A stretch of 64,000 bases of DNA from the NCBI GenBank assembly GCA_029261295.1, contig JAJDBP010000032.1, positions 124,001-188,000 on the forward strand, read 5' to 3'. This DNA comes from Nitrospirales bacterium (GTDB lineage: Bacteria; Nitrospirota; Nitrospiria; Nitrospirales; UBA8639). The translations under genes and the position numbers were made by a program. Below, piece after piece: positions 53,207 to 62,337 of the stretch. The notes under the pieces were generated by a model. That model was not told where the DNA came from. It saw only the letters and a list, made by a program, of their open reading frames with translations, and did not search any database. Each line of letters starts with the position of its first letter. The stretch's first letter is position 1.

Positions 53207-54991
53207 TCAGGACAGGGGTTGTGTGGCCTTTTCCAACCAGACTCGCGTATCCGTATCGACTTTCGATTCCAAACATTTCCATACTCGAAGATGATAGGCA
53301 TTTACCCAATCCAGTTCCTGCGTAGACAGCAGGTCCACGACAATCAACGTTCTGTCAAATGGCACCACCGTTAATGTATCAAATCCCAAAAACAGCCGCG
53401 AGACATCTTTCGACATCTCTTCACGTTTGACCACGACTAAATTTTCGATCCGAATCCCAAAGGCCCCGGTTTTATAAAACCCCGGTTCGTTGGACACGAT
53501 CATCCCGGGTTTCAATGCGACATGACTGGCAGATTTTGAAATCCGCTGCGGCCCTTCATGCACGCCAAGAAAACTGCCTACTCCATGGCCTGTTCCATGA
53601 TCGTAATCCAGCCCCATGGCCCAGAGGGGCGCCCGGGCTAAGGCATCAAGTTGGCTCCCTGTGGTCCCTTCTGGGAATTTGGCCATAGCCAATGCAAGGT
53701 GACCTTGTAAGACTCGCGTATAACGATCCCGATGTTCGTCCGTCGGATCCCCGATCGCCACCGTCCGAGTGATATCAGTTGTCCCGTCAAGATATTGGCC
53801 ACCAGAATCCACAAGATACAACATTCCTGGCTCCAACGTTTTGTTTGTCTCAGGAGTCGAATGATAATGCACAATCGCTCCATTCGCCCCTGCACCGGAA
53901 ATAGTTGGGAAACTCGCATCTTCCCACCTCGGCTGCTTTTGACGACTTTCATCTAAATAGGCAGACGCTTGCAATTCAGTGACTCGGCCTTTGGGTATTT
54001 CGCGAGCCAGCCAAGCTAAGAACTGACACACGGCGACACCATCTCGCTCATGAGCAGCATAGGCACCTTGAATTTCGATAGCATTTTTACAGGCTTTGGG
54101 CATCGCGCAAGGATCATCCCCATTGGTGAGATGCGCCCCATGTTGAATCAACGTCGAAAAAATCCAACTATTCGTTTTCGCGGGGTCACAAATTACGTGC
54201 TGCCCATGTTTTCCTAAATGCTGTAATGCCACCTCAAACGCCTCTGGCGATTCTAAGGAAATATCCGGCCCGAGATGCGAACTCAAACCAGGACTGACTT
54301 TTTGCGCATCCACAAAAACCACCACACGTCCCGTGGAATAGAGAATAGCCTGGCACAAGGGTAACGGTGTATGTGAGACATCACTACCGCGAATATTTAA
54401 CAACCAGGCAATTGAATCAGGTGCACTGATAATCGCGGCATCAATGCCTTCTTCTCGAAAATTTTTGGCTAATTCCTCACGCTTCTCCTGGGAACTTTTC
54501 CCTGAGAACTCTAAGAGATGCGGCTGAATCACACCCATGAGAACCGCAGGCCGTTCAGTCCAGACCTGATCAATCGGATTAGGAGAACAAGGAATCAGTT
54601 GGGCTTCGGCTCGGTCGCAGGCTGCCTGGAAACGCTCAAGATCTCGTGGGGTATGCAGCTTTGGATCATAGCCAATCCGGTTGGAGGGACGAACATGACA
54701 TTCCAACCAGGTGGCTGGAGGGTGTTCCCCACTATGATTGAAGGTGAAATCGTTCTTGTCCACTTGATCGCCAACTTGCAGAATATACCGACCATCGACA
54801 AATATCGCGGCTTCTTGGGTCAGAACAATCGCCGTCCCTGCAGACCCTGTAAACCCCGTGAGCCACGCTAACCGTTCGGCACAAGGCGGCACATATTCAT
54901 TTTGATATTCATCAGCATGAGGCACAACGAATCCTGTCAGATTCAGGCGTTGCAATTCCTGCCTCAAAGCCTCAAGGGGAGTGGTATTCAT
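53207..54991 (-). CDS. pepP: Xaa-Pro aminopeptidase, M24 family
   Basis: 594 residues, the long APP1-type with two N-terminal creatinase-like domains and a C-terminal pita-bread domain. Metal ligands are visible: Asp in LVDSGGQYLDGTTDITRT (both Asp residues), His in DHGTGHGVGSFL, Glu in VSNEPGFYKTG, and Glu in RIENLVVVKR. It removes N-terminal residues ahead of proline, in the cytoplasm. Start MNTTPLEALRQELQRL is natural. Confidence 0.95.
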   Translation of the reverse strand: MNTTPLEALRQELQRLNLTGFVVPHADEYQNEYVPPCAERLAWLTGFTGSAGTAIVLTQEAAIFVDGRYILQVGDQVDKNDFTFNHSGEHPPATWLECHVRPSNRIGYDPKLHTPRDLERFQAACDRAEAQLIPCSPNPIDQVWTERPAVLMGVIQPHLLEFSGKSSQEKREELAKNFREEGIDAAIISAPDSIAWLLNIRGSDVSHTPLPLCQAILYSTGRVVVFVDAQKVSPGLSSHLGPDISLESPEAFEVALQHLGKHGQHVICDPAKTNSWIFSTLIQHGAHLTNGDDPCAMPKACKNAIEIQGAYAAHERDGVAVCQFLAWLAREIPKGRVTELQASAYLDESRQKQPRWEDASFPTISGAGANGAIVHYHSTPETNKTLEPGMLYLVDSGGQYLDGTTDITRTVAIGDPTDEHRDRYTRVLQGHLALAMAKFPEGTTGSQLDALARAPLWAMGLDYDHGTGHGVGSFLGVHEGPQRISKSASHVALKPGMIVSNEPGFYKTGAFGIRIENLVVVKREEMSKDVSRLFLGFDTLTVVPFDRTLIVVDLLSTQELDWVNAYHLRVWKCLESKVDTDTRVWLEKATQPLS

Positions 54992-55132
54992 CGGTTTCCT
55001 ATTTTCTTAAAACAAACAGCCCATCATCTCAATTCTTTAGCAGGCCCACATCAAAATCTGAGCAAAAGCCTAGCATATTTTCCATTGATCTTGCTGAATC
55101 AAACTGAAAATGTGGGAGAAATCTTGGGAAAA

Positions 55133-55468
55133 CTACGAGATTGATTTAAAGGCTTTTTCTTCGGATGGAAATGTTGGAATTAATGTCGGAAAATTTGCAT
55201 CGTCAAGTAAAGATTTAATGGGTTGCTGAGGACCCACCAGACTCATCGCCAAATCAGATTCTTTTAAATTGAGATACGCCAATGCCAGCCCACCCAAGGC
55301 CGTACTGTCCATAAAAGTCACACCCTGAATGTTGAACATGATATGTTTGGCACCAGAAAGGCGGGCGTTGCTCACAATCGCTTGAAAAACTTTACGGGAG
55401 TAAAAGGTCACTCGCCCGGAAATCATCAAAACTAGTGTGTCGTCTTGTATTCGTTCAGCTACATGCAT
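55133..55468 (-). CDS. STAS-domain anti-sigma-factor-antagonist-like protein
   Basis: 111 residues. Family pattern VLMISGRVTFYSRKVFQAIV and the phosphorylatable serine in GVTFMDSTALGGLALAYL. Such proteins switch anti-sigma kinases or act in signalling stressosomes. No kinase or phosphatase partner is adjacent, so the pathway is unknown. Confidence 0.85.
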   Translation of the reverse strand: MHVAERIQDDTLVLMISGRVTFYSRKVFQAIVSNARLSGAKHIMFNIQGVTFMDSTALGGLALAYLNLKESDLAMSLVGPQQPIKSLLDDANFPTLIPTFPSEEKAFKSIS

Positions 55469-55810
55469 AAAAACACCTTGGTTGTTACGTCTTTTTCGGC
55501 AATTTCAGGCAATTCTTGCCGATTACCCTTGATTTTCTGTTGATCTGCTCATTCCTGGACCTAGAGAGAACAAGAGGGATTTTCATACGAGAATAGAAAA
55601 AACTTGGCCGAAAATTCAAAAACAAACTGGAATGTTACAAAAAATCGCAAGAAACTATGGCGAAATTGAAAGCCACGATGCTGATTAGGCCATACTTCTT
55701 TCCTCAATTGAATTGTGCGGAAAATTTGATGAGCGCATCCTACAAAATATTCAGATGCCAATATCTGCATAACTTCTACCCATAGATAAACCAAAGATAA
55801 AGGATTTGTT
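55469..55810. other. Intergenic region upstream of recQ
   Basis: About 340 bp between divergent STAS and recQ genes. It must hold both promoters. A minus-strand open frame in it (55561-55794) is Phe-rich and has no family resemblance, so it was not called. Confidence 0.45.
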
Positions 55811-58048
55811 ATGCGTTCGTCGGAGCCCTACAATCATCCATCTATGGAATCCTCAACAGCCAATATCTCGAACCAGGTCTCTTTACTTTCTTTGTTAAAA
55901 GAACATTTTGGCTTTACCTCTTTCCGACCGTTGCAAGAAGAAATCATTCGTGATTCCTTGGCGGGGAAAGACGTCGTTGCCCTGTTGCCGACGGGCGGTG
56001 GGAAGTCGCTCTGCTTTCAGTTGCCGGCGCTTGCACGCACAGGGCTCACCCTGGTGGTCTCACCCCTCATTGCACTTATGAAAGATCAAGTCGATGCACT
56101 TCAAGCCAATGGCATTGCTGCGACCTTTCTCAACTCCTCGCTTAGTACTCAGGAAATACAGGCAAGATTACGGGGGGTGTACCGTGGTGACTACCAGTTG
56201 CTCTACATGGCGCCAGAACGACTCATGCTCCCCGAAAGTCTCAACGACCTTCAGAAATGGCAGGTGAATCTACTCGCCATTGATGAAGCGCATTGTATTA
56301 GTGAATGGGGTCATGATTTCCGTCCGGAATATCGCAGACTGGTGGAGCTCCGAGAACGGTTCCCAGCCTTACCCATCATGGCACTGACAGCCACAGCTAC
56401 GGGACGGGTACAAGAGGACATCAGCACACTCCTCAAACTTCAAAACCCCGCCTCCTACATAGCCAGTTTCAATCGACCGAATCTCAGCTACCGCGTGCAG
56501 GCCAAATCCAGTCCTGTGGATCAAGTGATAACATTTCTTCAATCACAACCGCAGGAAAGCGGCATTGTGTATTGCCAAAGCCGTAAAACAACGGAACTGT
56601 TGGCAGAACGATTACAGGCACAAGGCATCAAAGCCCAACCCTATCATGCCGGCCTCACTCCAGAGGAACGGTCACGCCATCAAGAATGGTTTCTGCGAGA
56701 CGAAGTTCAGGTGATGTGTGCAACCATTGCCTTTGGTATGGGCATCAACAAACCCAACGTCAGGTTTGTCATCCACTATGACCTCCCCAAAAATATCGAA
56801 AGTTATTACCAAGAAACCGGCCGCGCCGGTCGTGATGGATTGCCAAGCGAATGTCTGCTGCTCTTCAGTGCAGGAGATACGGTTAAACAGCAACGCTTTA
56901 TCAATGAAAAACCTGGCATCCAAGAGCAACAGATTGCCAACGCCCAACTACAGCAAATGGTGCATTATGCGGAATGTCCAACATGTCGACGAGTCGAATT
57001 ATTAGGGTATTTTGGAGAGAAATTCACATCGGAAAACTGTGGAGGTTGCGACAACTGTCTTTCGCCTCGTGACACATTCGACGGAACGGAAGTAGCCGAG
57101 ACTTTGCTCTCTTGCGTCGAAACGATCTATGACACTAGCGGATTTAGTGTGGGGCTCAATCACGTGATTGCAGTGCTCACCGGCGCGAATACTGAGAAAA
57201 TTCGTCGATGGCGTCATAACCAATTGCCCATGTACGGACAAGGCAAGACGCAAAGCCGACCCGCATGGGCTGCTATGGCTCGTGAACTCATCCGTCTTGG
57301 ATATCTTCGCCAAGCCCCGGAAGCCTTTTCAGTCTTAGAGATCACTAAGCAGGGCCAAGCCTTTATCCAAGAACGCCACACCATCATGCTGACCACGCCC
57401 ATCAACGAACCTGTGCGAAAAACACCTTCAACCGAAGATCTCGCCCATGACGAATCATTATTCGACCGCTTACGGCAACTGCGGAAAACCTTGGCAGATG
57501 AACGAGATGTCCCAGCCTACGTCATCTTCTCCGATGTAGCCCTACGACAAATGGCCCAAAACTACCCAACAAATGAACAAGAATTCTTACGAATCAGCGG
57601 TGTAGGAAATCGGAAGTTGGAGGAATTCGGATCAGCGTTCCTTGCAGCAATCACGGAATATGTGGAGAGCAACCCTCGACAGCATTTCTCAAGCACATCC
57701 ACAGTCGCAGCACCATCGGCACCCACACAAGGGAAGCCAAAGCCTCTGAATGAGACGACTAGAGAAACACTGCGTTTATTTCAAAGGGGATTTTCGGTGG
57801 ATCACATTGCCAAACAACGAAAATTGGCGGGAAGTACAATCTATGGGCATCTAGAACAGGCCATACAAGCGGATGAACCCATAGATATCAATCGACTCTT
57901 AACACCTGACCAACAAACACACATCGCCTCCGCCTTTGCCAAAACCGGCTTAGGAAATCTCACCGGCGTCAAAGAACTCCTCGGTGACCTCTACGACTAC
58001 GGCCAACTCCGCCTCTTCCGCGCCCTTCATGGGAAAAAGAACCAATGA
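55811..58048 (+). CDS. recQ: ATP-dependent DNA helicase RecQ
   Basis: 745 residues. Motif 0/I FGFTSFRPLQEEIIR and LLPTGGGKSLCFQLPAL; DEAH box LLAIDEAHCISEWGHDFRPE; motif VI YYQETGRAGRDGLPSE; zinc site CPTCRRVELLGYF with NCGGCDNC; RQC winged helix; HRDC (LRQLRKTLADERDVPAYVIF). An extra C-terminal HTH (FQRGFSVDHIAKQRKLAGST) follows, longer than in E. coli RecQ. Good AAAGGA lies before the ATG. Confidence 0.97.
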   Translation: MRSSEPYNHPSMESSTANISNQVSLLSLLKEHFGFTSFRPLQEEIIRDSLAGKDVVALLPTGGGKSLCFQLPALARTGLTLVVSPLIALMKDQVDALQANGIAATFLNSSLSTQEIQARLRGVYRGDYQLLYMAPERLMLPESLNDLQKWQVNLLAIDEAHCISEWGHDFRPEYRRLVELRERFPALPIMALTATATGRVQEDISTLLKLQNPASYIASFNRPNLSYRVQAKSSPVDQVITFLQSQPQESGIVYCQSRKTTELLAERLQAQGIKAQPYHAGLTPEERSRHQEWFLRDEVQVMCATIAFGMGINKPNVRFVIHYDLPKNIESYYQETGRAGRDGLPSECLLLFSAGDTVKQQRFINEKPGIQEQQIANAQLQQMVHYAECPTCRRVELLGYFGEKFTSENCGGCDNCLSPRDTFDGTEVAETLLSCVETIYDTSGFSVGLNHVIAVLTGANTEKIRRWRHNQLPMYGQGKTQSRPAWAAMARELIRLGYLRQAPEAFSVLEITKQGQAFIQERHTIMLTTPINEPVRKTPSTEDLAHDESLFDRLRQLRKTLADERDVPAYVIFSDVALRQMAQNYPTNEQEFLRISGVGNRKLEEFGSAFLAAITEYVESNPRQHFSSTSTVAAPSAPTQGKPKPLNETTRETLRLFQRGFSVDHIAKQRKLAGSTIYGHLEQAIQADEPIDINRLLTPDQQTHIASAFAKTGLGNLTGVKELLGDLYDYGQLRLFRALHGKKNQ

Positions 58049-58126
58049 AAAACTCTGCTTTATTCTAGAACCCTGATTATTTCAAAGCAGACCGTAATTT
58101 CAAGTTGCAAAATCGCGTTAGCTCAC

Positions 58127-58600
58127 CTACTTCTTGTACTTATTCGTTTGACCATGATCTCCTCGTTCGACTCCCAGAGGTTCAAGGCCAAGCTCCAGCG
58201 CCTTGTCTGTAATAATCGCAAACGCAACATCTTTTGCGATGAGTTCCTTGCCAAGGAGGATTCGATCTGGTATCCACAGCTCCACCGTTTCCATCCCTCT
58301 GGTTTTAAGCTCGAATGTATGGAGTAGTTCTTCGATCGGCACAGCTCCGGGTATGGGTGCGGAGGTATCCCAACCTCTGTTTTTGGCCTCAATGATAAGT
58401 CGATCATATTCAGTCTGGAGGTCTTGCTGAAGCTGAGGTAAGGCGGGCGGGTTAAACCAATCGAAAAGACCGTCCAGCTCTTCCTCACCTCCGACACGAG
58501 CAATCTCACGAATCAGATGATCAACTTCTGACGAGAACACCTCAGCACCGTGTAGCAGAAGATCTGTACGAGGGTGATCCCCCGATTTCCCATTTGGCAT
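58127..58600 (-). CDS. Protein of unknown function
   Basis: 157 residues, not recognised. Helical N-terminal half (HGAEVFSSEVDHLIREIARV), a middle rich in Pro and acidic residues, and a beta-type end (VELWIPDRILLGKELIAKDV, then FAIITDKALELG). No signal peptide. Convergent with recQ, 78 bp between stops. Confidence 0.6.
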   Translation of the reverse strand: MPNGKSGDHPRTDLLLHGAEVFSSEVDHLIREIARVGGEEELDGLFDWFNPPALPQLQQDLQTEYDRLIIEAKNRGWDTSAPIPGAVPIEELLHTFELKTRGMETVELWIPDRILLGKELIAKDVAFAIITDKALELGLEPLGVERGDHGQTNKYKK

Positions 58601-58775
58601 TTTTTCAGGCCGGTTTATGAATAATTTAGGTTGATCCGCATAAGATGCGGAGAGCGAATTCTCTATCCCTATTATATGCTTTACGACTTCTTTCCCACGG
58701 CGTCATAACCGTTTTGCAATTAAATTTTGTTGCCCGTCTAGCGTGACATCGCACTTTCTACATAAACAATCCTTG

Positions 58776-58896
58776 CAGGATGTTCAAAAAGGTTCGTCCA
58801 GCAAGACCGCAGGCGATTGGGCGCGCGGAGCGTACGTTTAGTACGTGAGCACGACCAAACGTTGAGAACCCCGCTGGCGGACTTTTTCAATTCCTG
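58776..58896. repeat. 121-bp palindromic dispersed repeat, copy 2
   Basis: Starts CAGGATGTTCAAAAAGG and ends CTTTTTCAATTCCTG; same length and same core (GCGCGGAGCGTAC, AGTACGTGAGC, GAGAACnCCGCTG) as copy 1 at 51115. The region 58601-58775 before it holds no supported gene. Confidence 0.85.
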
Positions 58897-58955
58897 CTAG
58901 CAATCACCGATGGGCAGTGCCAATTAGAAATTCTTACGAGCGCGCACCCTCACGT

Positions 58956-59415
58956 CCGACGCCTGCCGTTTGGCCCAAAGGGAGGGAAGCTCTTTTCAGC
59001 TGGCGGGCCTTGTTTGAGCCTAGCGAGTTGGTCCGCACTCCTCAGGTCGGCGGGCTTCCCCTCCAATCTTGCCAAACGGGGCGTCAATGGTTTTGGGTCC
59101 TTTTGCCGAAACAAAAGGGCCTCGGCTGCCGGGCCGAAACCCGGTATCTAAAAAATAATTAAAAAATTTCTGAAAGAAGCTTAAGGCAGATCTTTGGTTG
59201 GCTAACACCATTCTACGATTTCACCGTTTAATGGCTATGGCCATCACCTTCATGGCTATGCCCATGCTCCCAATTCTTCTTTCGTCGCATTCCGTACGTT
59301 CTCAATTTTTACATCAAAATTCAGCGCGACACCGGCTAGGGGATGATTGATATCAATTATGGCATTATCACCCTCAACTTTCGTAACCATAATATGTTGC
59401 GCACTACCGTCCGGC
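58956..59415. repeat. Direct duplication, copy A (about 460 bp)
   Basis: High similarity to 60505-60965: both contain GTTTGGCCCAAAG, GGTCCTTTTGCCGAAACAAA and the slyD 3' end. Copy A breaks off after GTCCGGC (59415). Confidence 0.85.
59228..59415 (-). pseudogene. Truncated and frameshifted slyD copy
   Basis: Minus-strand reading of the last third of SlyD: DGSAQHIMVTKVEGDNAIID, then VALNFDVKIENVRNATKEEL, close to the intact copy at 60777. One extra G after the EEL codons throws the His-rich tail out of frame, and the N-terminal two thirds are missing at the junction with hicB. Confidence 0.85.
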
Positions 59416-59447
59416 TGCCACTTCCGCCGACTGTATTCACGGTTGGA

Positions 59448-59855
59448 TTAACGCTTTTTCGAAGAGGTATGTACACGTGCTCTTCGAGAACTACTAGCCA
59501 TCCTGCTATTTCCGCTTCTATGGATCCTATCTTCTCGAAGTTTATTGACACAGTAGGAATTGAGACTCTCGCCATGACGAAGCGCATCTATAGCCAAAGC
59601 TTTATGTAAATCCCTACCAACTCTGACGACGAATTTTCCAGAATAGTCTTTTCCTGCAGTGGGTTCAGGCAGGGGCTCTTTGTCTTCTTGATAAATCTCA
59701 ATCCATTCTTCAACCGCCTGACAAAGCTCCTTATACACTTTTGCCTCATCATCCCCGTGAATACCCCCAAGCATCAGACCTGGACATGTGCCCACATAGC
59801 ACTGATCTTCTTCTGACCACTCCACAATTTTGATGTATTGATCGCTGACCTTCAT
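59448..59855 (-). CDS. hicB: HicB-type antitoxin
   Basis: 135 residues. N-terminal partial RNase H fold (IVEWSEEDQCYVGTCPGLML, GGIHGDDEAKVYKELCQAVE) and a ribbon-helix-helix-like C-terminus (FVVRVGRDLHKALAIDALRH, GESLNSYCVNKLRED). The last ~22 residues (RIHRSGNSRMASSSRRARVH...) look unnatural and lie at the junction with the truncated slyD copy, so the original end may have been lost. Overlaps hicA by 4 bp, toxin first. Confidence 0.88.
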   Translation of the reverse strand: MKVSDQYIKIVEWSEEDQCYVGTCPGLMLGGIHGDDEAKVYKELCQAVEEWIEIYQEDKEPLPEPTAGKDYSGKFVVRVGRDLHKALAIDALRHGESLNSYCVNKLREDRIHRSGNSRMASSSRRARVHTSSKKR

Positions 59856-60046
59856 GCCTTCACCTCACGAATGACTTTTTCTACCTCTCGCTCCTGATAC
59901 TTCTTGGCATCATGCCCTGGGCTCCCACTGATTGTGATCTTCGCTCCGCTGGGATGCTTGAAATTGCGGTGACTCCCTTTTCCCCCTCGATCGACAAACC
60001 CAGATTTCTTTAACCTTTGAATCAGCGAGCCAATCTTCTTGGGCAT
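59852..60046 (-). CDS. hicA: HicA-type mRNA interferase toxin
   Basis: 64 residues, a double-stranded RNA-binding-like fold. The catalytic His is in GKGSHRNFKHPSGAKITISG. Followed by hicB with overlap. The operator-like palindromes lie just upstream of its start; no clear ribosome binding site is seen between them and the ATG. Confidence 0.92.
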   Translation of the reverse strand: MPKKIGSLIQRLKKSGFVDRGGKGSHRNFKHPSGAKITISGSPGHDAKKYQEREVEKVIREVKA

Positions 60047-60053
60047 GGCTTTA

Positions 60054-60072
60054 TAGTACTACTATAGTACTA
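60054..60072. promoter_or_regulatory. Twin palindromic operator of hicAB
   Basis: TAGTACTA occurs twice (60054-60061 and 60065-60072), each perfectly palindromic, with centres 11 bp apart, near the hicA start and overlapping a TACTATA -10-like sequence. Confidence 0.6.
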
Positions 60073-60180
60073 AAATTTCAACAAGAGAACCAACTTTTGA
60101 CCATCTGAGAGGAAAGGAGCGGCGGAATTAAGATTAGGGGGGCATTTAAAAGAAAGATTTTGGTCGAAAAGCAGCTTCAT
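60070..60180 (-). pseudogene. Remnant of a DUF5615 PIN-like toxin gene
   Basis: The ATG at 60180 overlaps the DUF433 stop. It encodes MKLLFDQNLSF, the standard DUF5615 start, then drifts into unrelated sequence (KCPPNLNSAAP) and stops after 36 codons. About 100 residues of the toxin are missing. Confidence 0.75.
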
Positions 60181-60410
60181 GTCAGAGGCGCAGAAAGCTT
60201 TTTCTCACGATCAGCGGCAAACGAGAGACACGCATGGATATCATCTTTGGTCAATTCAGGGAAATCACTGATGATCTCATCTTCTGTCATCCCCGAGGCT
60301 AAATATTCCAATACATCCGAAACTGTGATGCGCATACCCCTGATGCAGGGCTTTCCACTGCGTTTCCCAGGTTCGATGGTGATGATATCTGCATAATTCA
60401 TAGTCAACAT
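60177..60410 (-). CDS. DUF433 antitoxin
   Basis: 77 residues from MLTMNYADII, with further in-frame starts both upstream (60440) and downstream. The family pattern is IITIEPGKRSGKPCIRGMRI, TVSDVLEYLASGMTEDEIIS and FPELTKDDIHACLSFAADRE. DUF433 proteins are HTH antitoxins normally coupled to a DUF5615 toxin, whose start codon overlaps here but whose body is gone. Confidence 0.85.
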   Translation of the reverse strand: MLTMNYADIITIEPGKRSGKPCIRGMRITVSDVLEYLASGMTEDEIISDFPELTKDDIHACLSFAADREKKLSAPLT

Positions 60411-60504
60411 AGTACCTCGGGACCGGAAGAATGACAACACATTCGACTATTCCCCTAATGAAATCTGGCCTTGCTCTTAATTATATTTACTCCAAATAAC
60501 TTCT

Positions 60505-60965
60505 AAGACGTCTGACGTTTGGCCCAAAGGAGAGAAGCTCTTAGCAGCTGGCGGGCCTTGTTTGAGCGTAGCGAGTTGGTCCGCCCTCCTCAGGTTGCGG
60601 TCTTCCCCTCCTATCTTGCCAAACGGGGCGTCAATGGTTTTGGGTCCTTTTGCCGAAACAAAAGGACCTCGGCTGCCGGGCCGAAACCCGGCATCTATCG
60701 AATAATTAAATATTTTTCGAATAGAAGCTTGAATCAGATCTTTAGTTGGCTAACACCATTCTACGACTACAATGATTTAATGACTATGACCATCACCCTC
60801 ATGGCTATGCCCATGCTCCAATTCTTCTTTCGTCGCATCCCGTACACTCTCAATTTTTACATCAAAATTCAGCGCAACACCGGCTAAGGGATGATTGATA
60901 TCAATCGTGACATTATCACCCTCTACTTTAGTCACCATAATATGCTGAGAGCTTCCGTCCGGCGC
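60505..60965. repeat. Direct duplication, copy B (about 460 bp, contains the intact slyD end)
   Basis: Second copy of 58956-59415, in the same orientation. Between 60441 and 60776 there is no other gene; the non-coding part of the repeat contains CTCGGCTGCCGGGCCGAAAC. Confidence 0.85.
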
Positions 60966-61268
60966 CTGTGCTTCAAATGCCATCCCCACTTCCACAACAT
61001 CGACGCCCTCAAACGCTGCGCGTTCGATTGTCTTCATACCATTTGGAATAACCTCTCCATAGGCCTCGGCTGGCTCAACCCTGACCTTCAACGCATCGCC
61101 CTCTGTTTTTCCCACTAAAGCCTTTTCCAAGCCAGGCACAATTTGTCCCGAACCATGTAAATACATCATAGGCTTCGAACCATCGGAACTATCGAGCACC
61201 TTTCCAGCATCATCCGTGAGTGTATAGTTGAGGGTGACGACCGAATTTTTCCCAATTAATAATGACAT
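60777..61268 (-). CDS. slyD: FKBP-type peptidyl-prolyl isomerase SlyD
   Basis: 163 residues. FKBP core (LTDDAGKVLDSSDGSKPMMY, then GSGQIVPGLEKALVGKTEGD), the inserted flap (EAYGEVIPNGMKTIERAAFE), and a short His-rich tail (EELEHGHSHEGDGHSH) that binds Ni or Zn. It is a folding helper and nickel chaperone. The last third is duplicated in the truncated copy at 59228. Confidence 0.93.
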   Translation of the reverse strand: MSLLIGKNSVVTLNYTLTDDAGKVLDSSDGSKPMMYLHGSGQIVPGLEKALVGKTEGDALKVRVEPAEAYGEVIPNGMKTIERAAFEGVDVVEVGMAFEAQAPDGSSQHIMVTKVEGDNVTIDINHPLAGVALNFDVKIESVRDATKEELEHGHSHEGDGHSH

Positions 61269-61366
61269 GACGTGAGTTTCCTTTCCTTAATAAGTAAGCA
61301 ATATAAATTTCATAAGATTTTCACCTAAAGATCACGGCAGCTTCTGTTATTGAAAGCTCTGAAGAA

Positions 61367-61410
61367 GCTACCTCCCCTCCACCCCTCCTTACAAAGGAGG
61401 GGGAAACTCA
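61367..61410. repeat. CCCCTCCTT dispersed palindromic repeat, copy 3
   Basis: GAAGCTACCTCCCCTCCACC then CCTCCTTACAAAGGAGGGGG. Located between slyD and the exonuclease gene. Confidence 0.8.
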
Positions 61411-61430
61411 GAATGCTCAGCCTTGTCTGT

Positions 61431-62132
61431 TCACCACCATTCGGTGAATTTTGATCGTGGCCAGGGTTTGTCCATCCAGGATGTATCAGGTTCCGGCAAC
61501 AGGTAGGCTTCCTCCACCGTCAACCATCCTTCCGGCAAGTCGAAATAAGATGTCGTTCCACGTTTGGTTACCCAGCTAATTTTTTTGGCTTGCTCGCTTG
61601 CTTGTGCCACATCCAAGGTTAACCGACAATCCTGAGCCACATAATCCAACACCGTTTGGTATTTCCCCTCTTTCCAGAGTTTCGGAGCCACCGACCCATC
61701 AATATCGGCTGGTTTACTCACCCCGATGGCCTTCGCTGCTGCATTCAGCCCAACTCCAAACCCCTTCCCGCAAAAGAAGTGAAACATCGTATCCACATGG
61801 CTCATCGCCAAGTCTCGACAATCATCTTTTAAGCCAGATTCTTCTGCCACAATGACGAAATCAAATCCAAGGCCGTTATGCGTGATGATGGTATAGCCTT
61901 CCTGCAATTTGGTCTTGAGATGTTCGACAAACGCGGCGACATCCTCTTTGGTCATTTGTGGTGCAGGGCTTCCATCCGGATTTTTTGAATAAAACGTCTC
62001 TGCAGAGGGTTCATCGCTACACCATGTGGCCATACAGGTAATGCCCAGCGGACGGTGATCATGCAAATCACCGAAATTTTCTGGCAAGATTTTGGCTGTC
62101 TCAATATCAAAAGCCACATATTTACGGAACAT
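61431..62132 (-). CDS. DEDD-type 3'-5' exonuclease-like protein
   Basis: 233 residues. Exo I motif VAFDIETAKI, Exo II THNGLGFDFVIV, Exo III YVAQDCRLTLDVA: all four acidic residues and the Tyr of the DnaQ/RNase-T clan are present. The C-terminus (PDTSWMDKPWPRSKFTEWW) is an unusual Trp-rich tail. Substrate unknown; probably a DNA or RNA trimming enzyme. Confidence 0.8.
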   Translation of the reverse strand: MFRKYVAFDIETAKILPENFGDLHDHRPLGITCMATWCSDEPSAETFYSKNPDGSPAPQMTKEDVAAFVEHLKTKLQEGYTIITHNGLGFDFVIVAEESGLKDDCRDLAMSHVDTMFHFFCGKGFGVGLNAAAKAIGVSKPADIDGSVAPKLWKEGKYQTVLDYVAQDCRLTLDVAQASEQAKKISWVTKRGTTSYFDLPEGWLTVEEAYLLPEPDTSWMDKPWPRSKFTEWW

Positions 62133-62337
62133 GGACTATACCCTCCTGACCATTATGTTGAGGAGAAAAAATATGACCATGACAACAGCTTCTGAAGGAA
62201 TTCAAACAACGATTGTTTCTTGGAATTTTTGGAAAGGATAACAGACATTCAAGTCTGTTGAACTTTCATTCAGGAGAGGAGAAGTACTTCGGCTGGGTAA
62301 AAACCCCCCCACGAGCATGCTCGGGAATACTGAAAAC

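Noticed and set aside
55561-55794. 77-codon minus-strand frame upstream of recQ
   Set aside because: Phe-rich, no family resemblance, and located where the recQ and STAS promoters should be.
58123-58509. 128-codon minus-strand frame inside the unknown gene at 58127-58600
   Set aside because: Alternative frame of the better supported 157-residue gene, with basic, low-complexity translation.
59020-59211. 63-codon frame in the non-coding part of the duplicated segment
   Set aside because: The equivalent stretch in the second copy does not keep a matching protein, so it is not under coding constraint.
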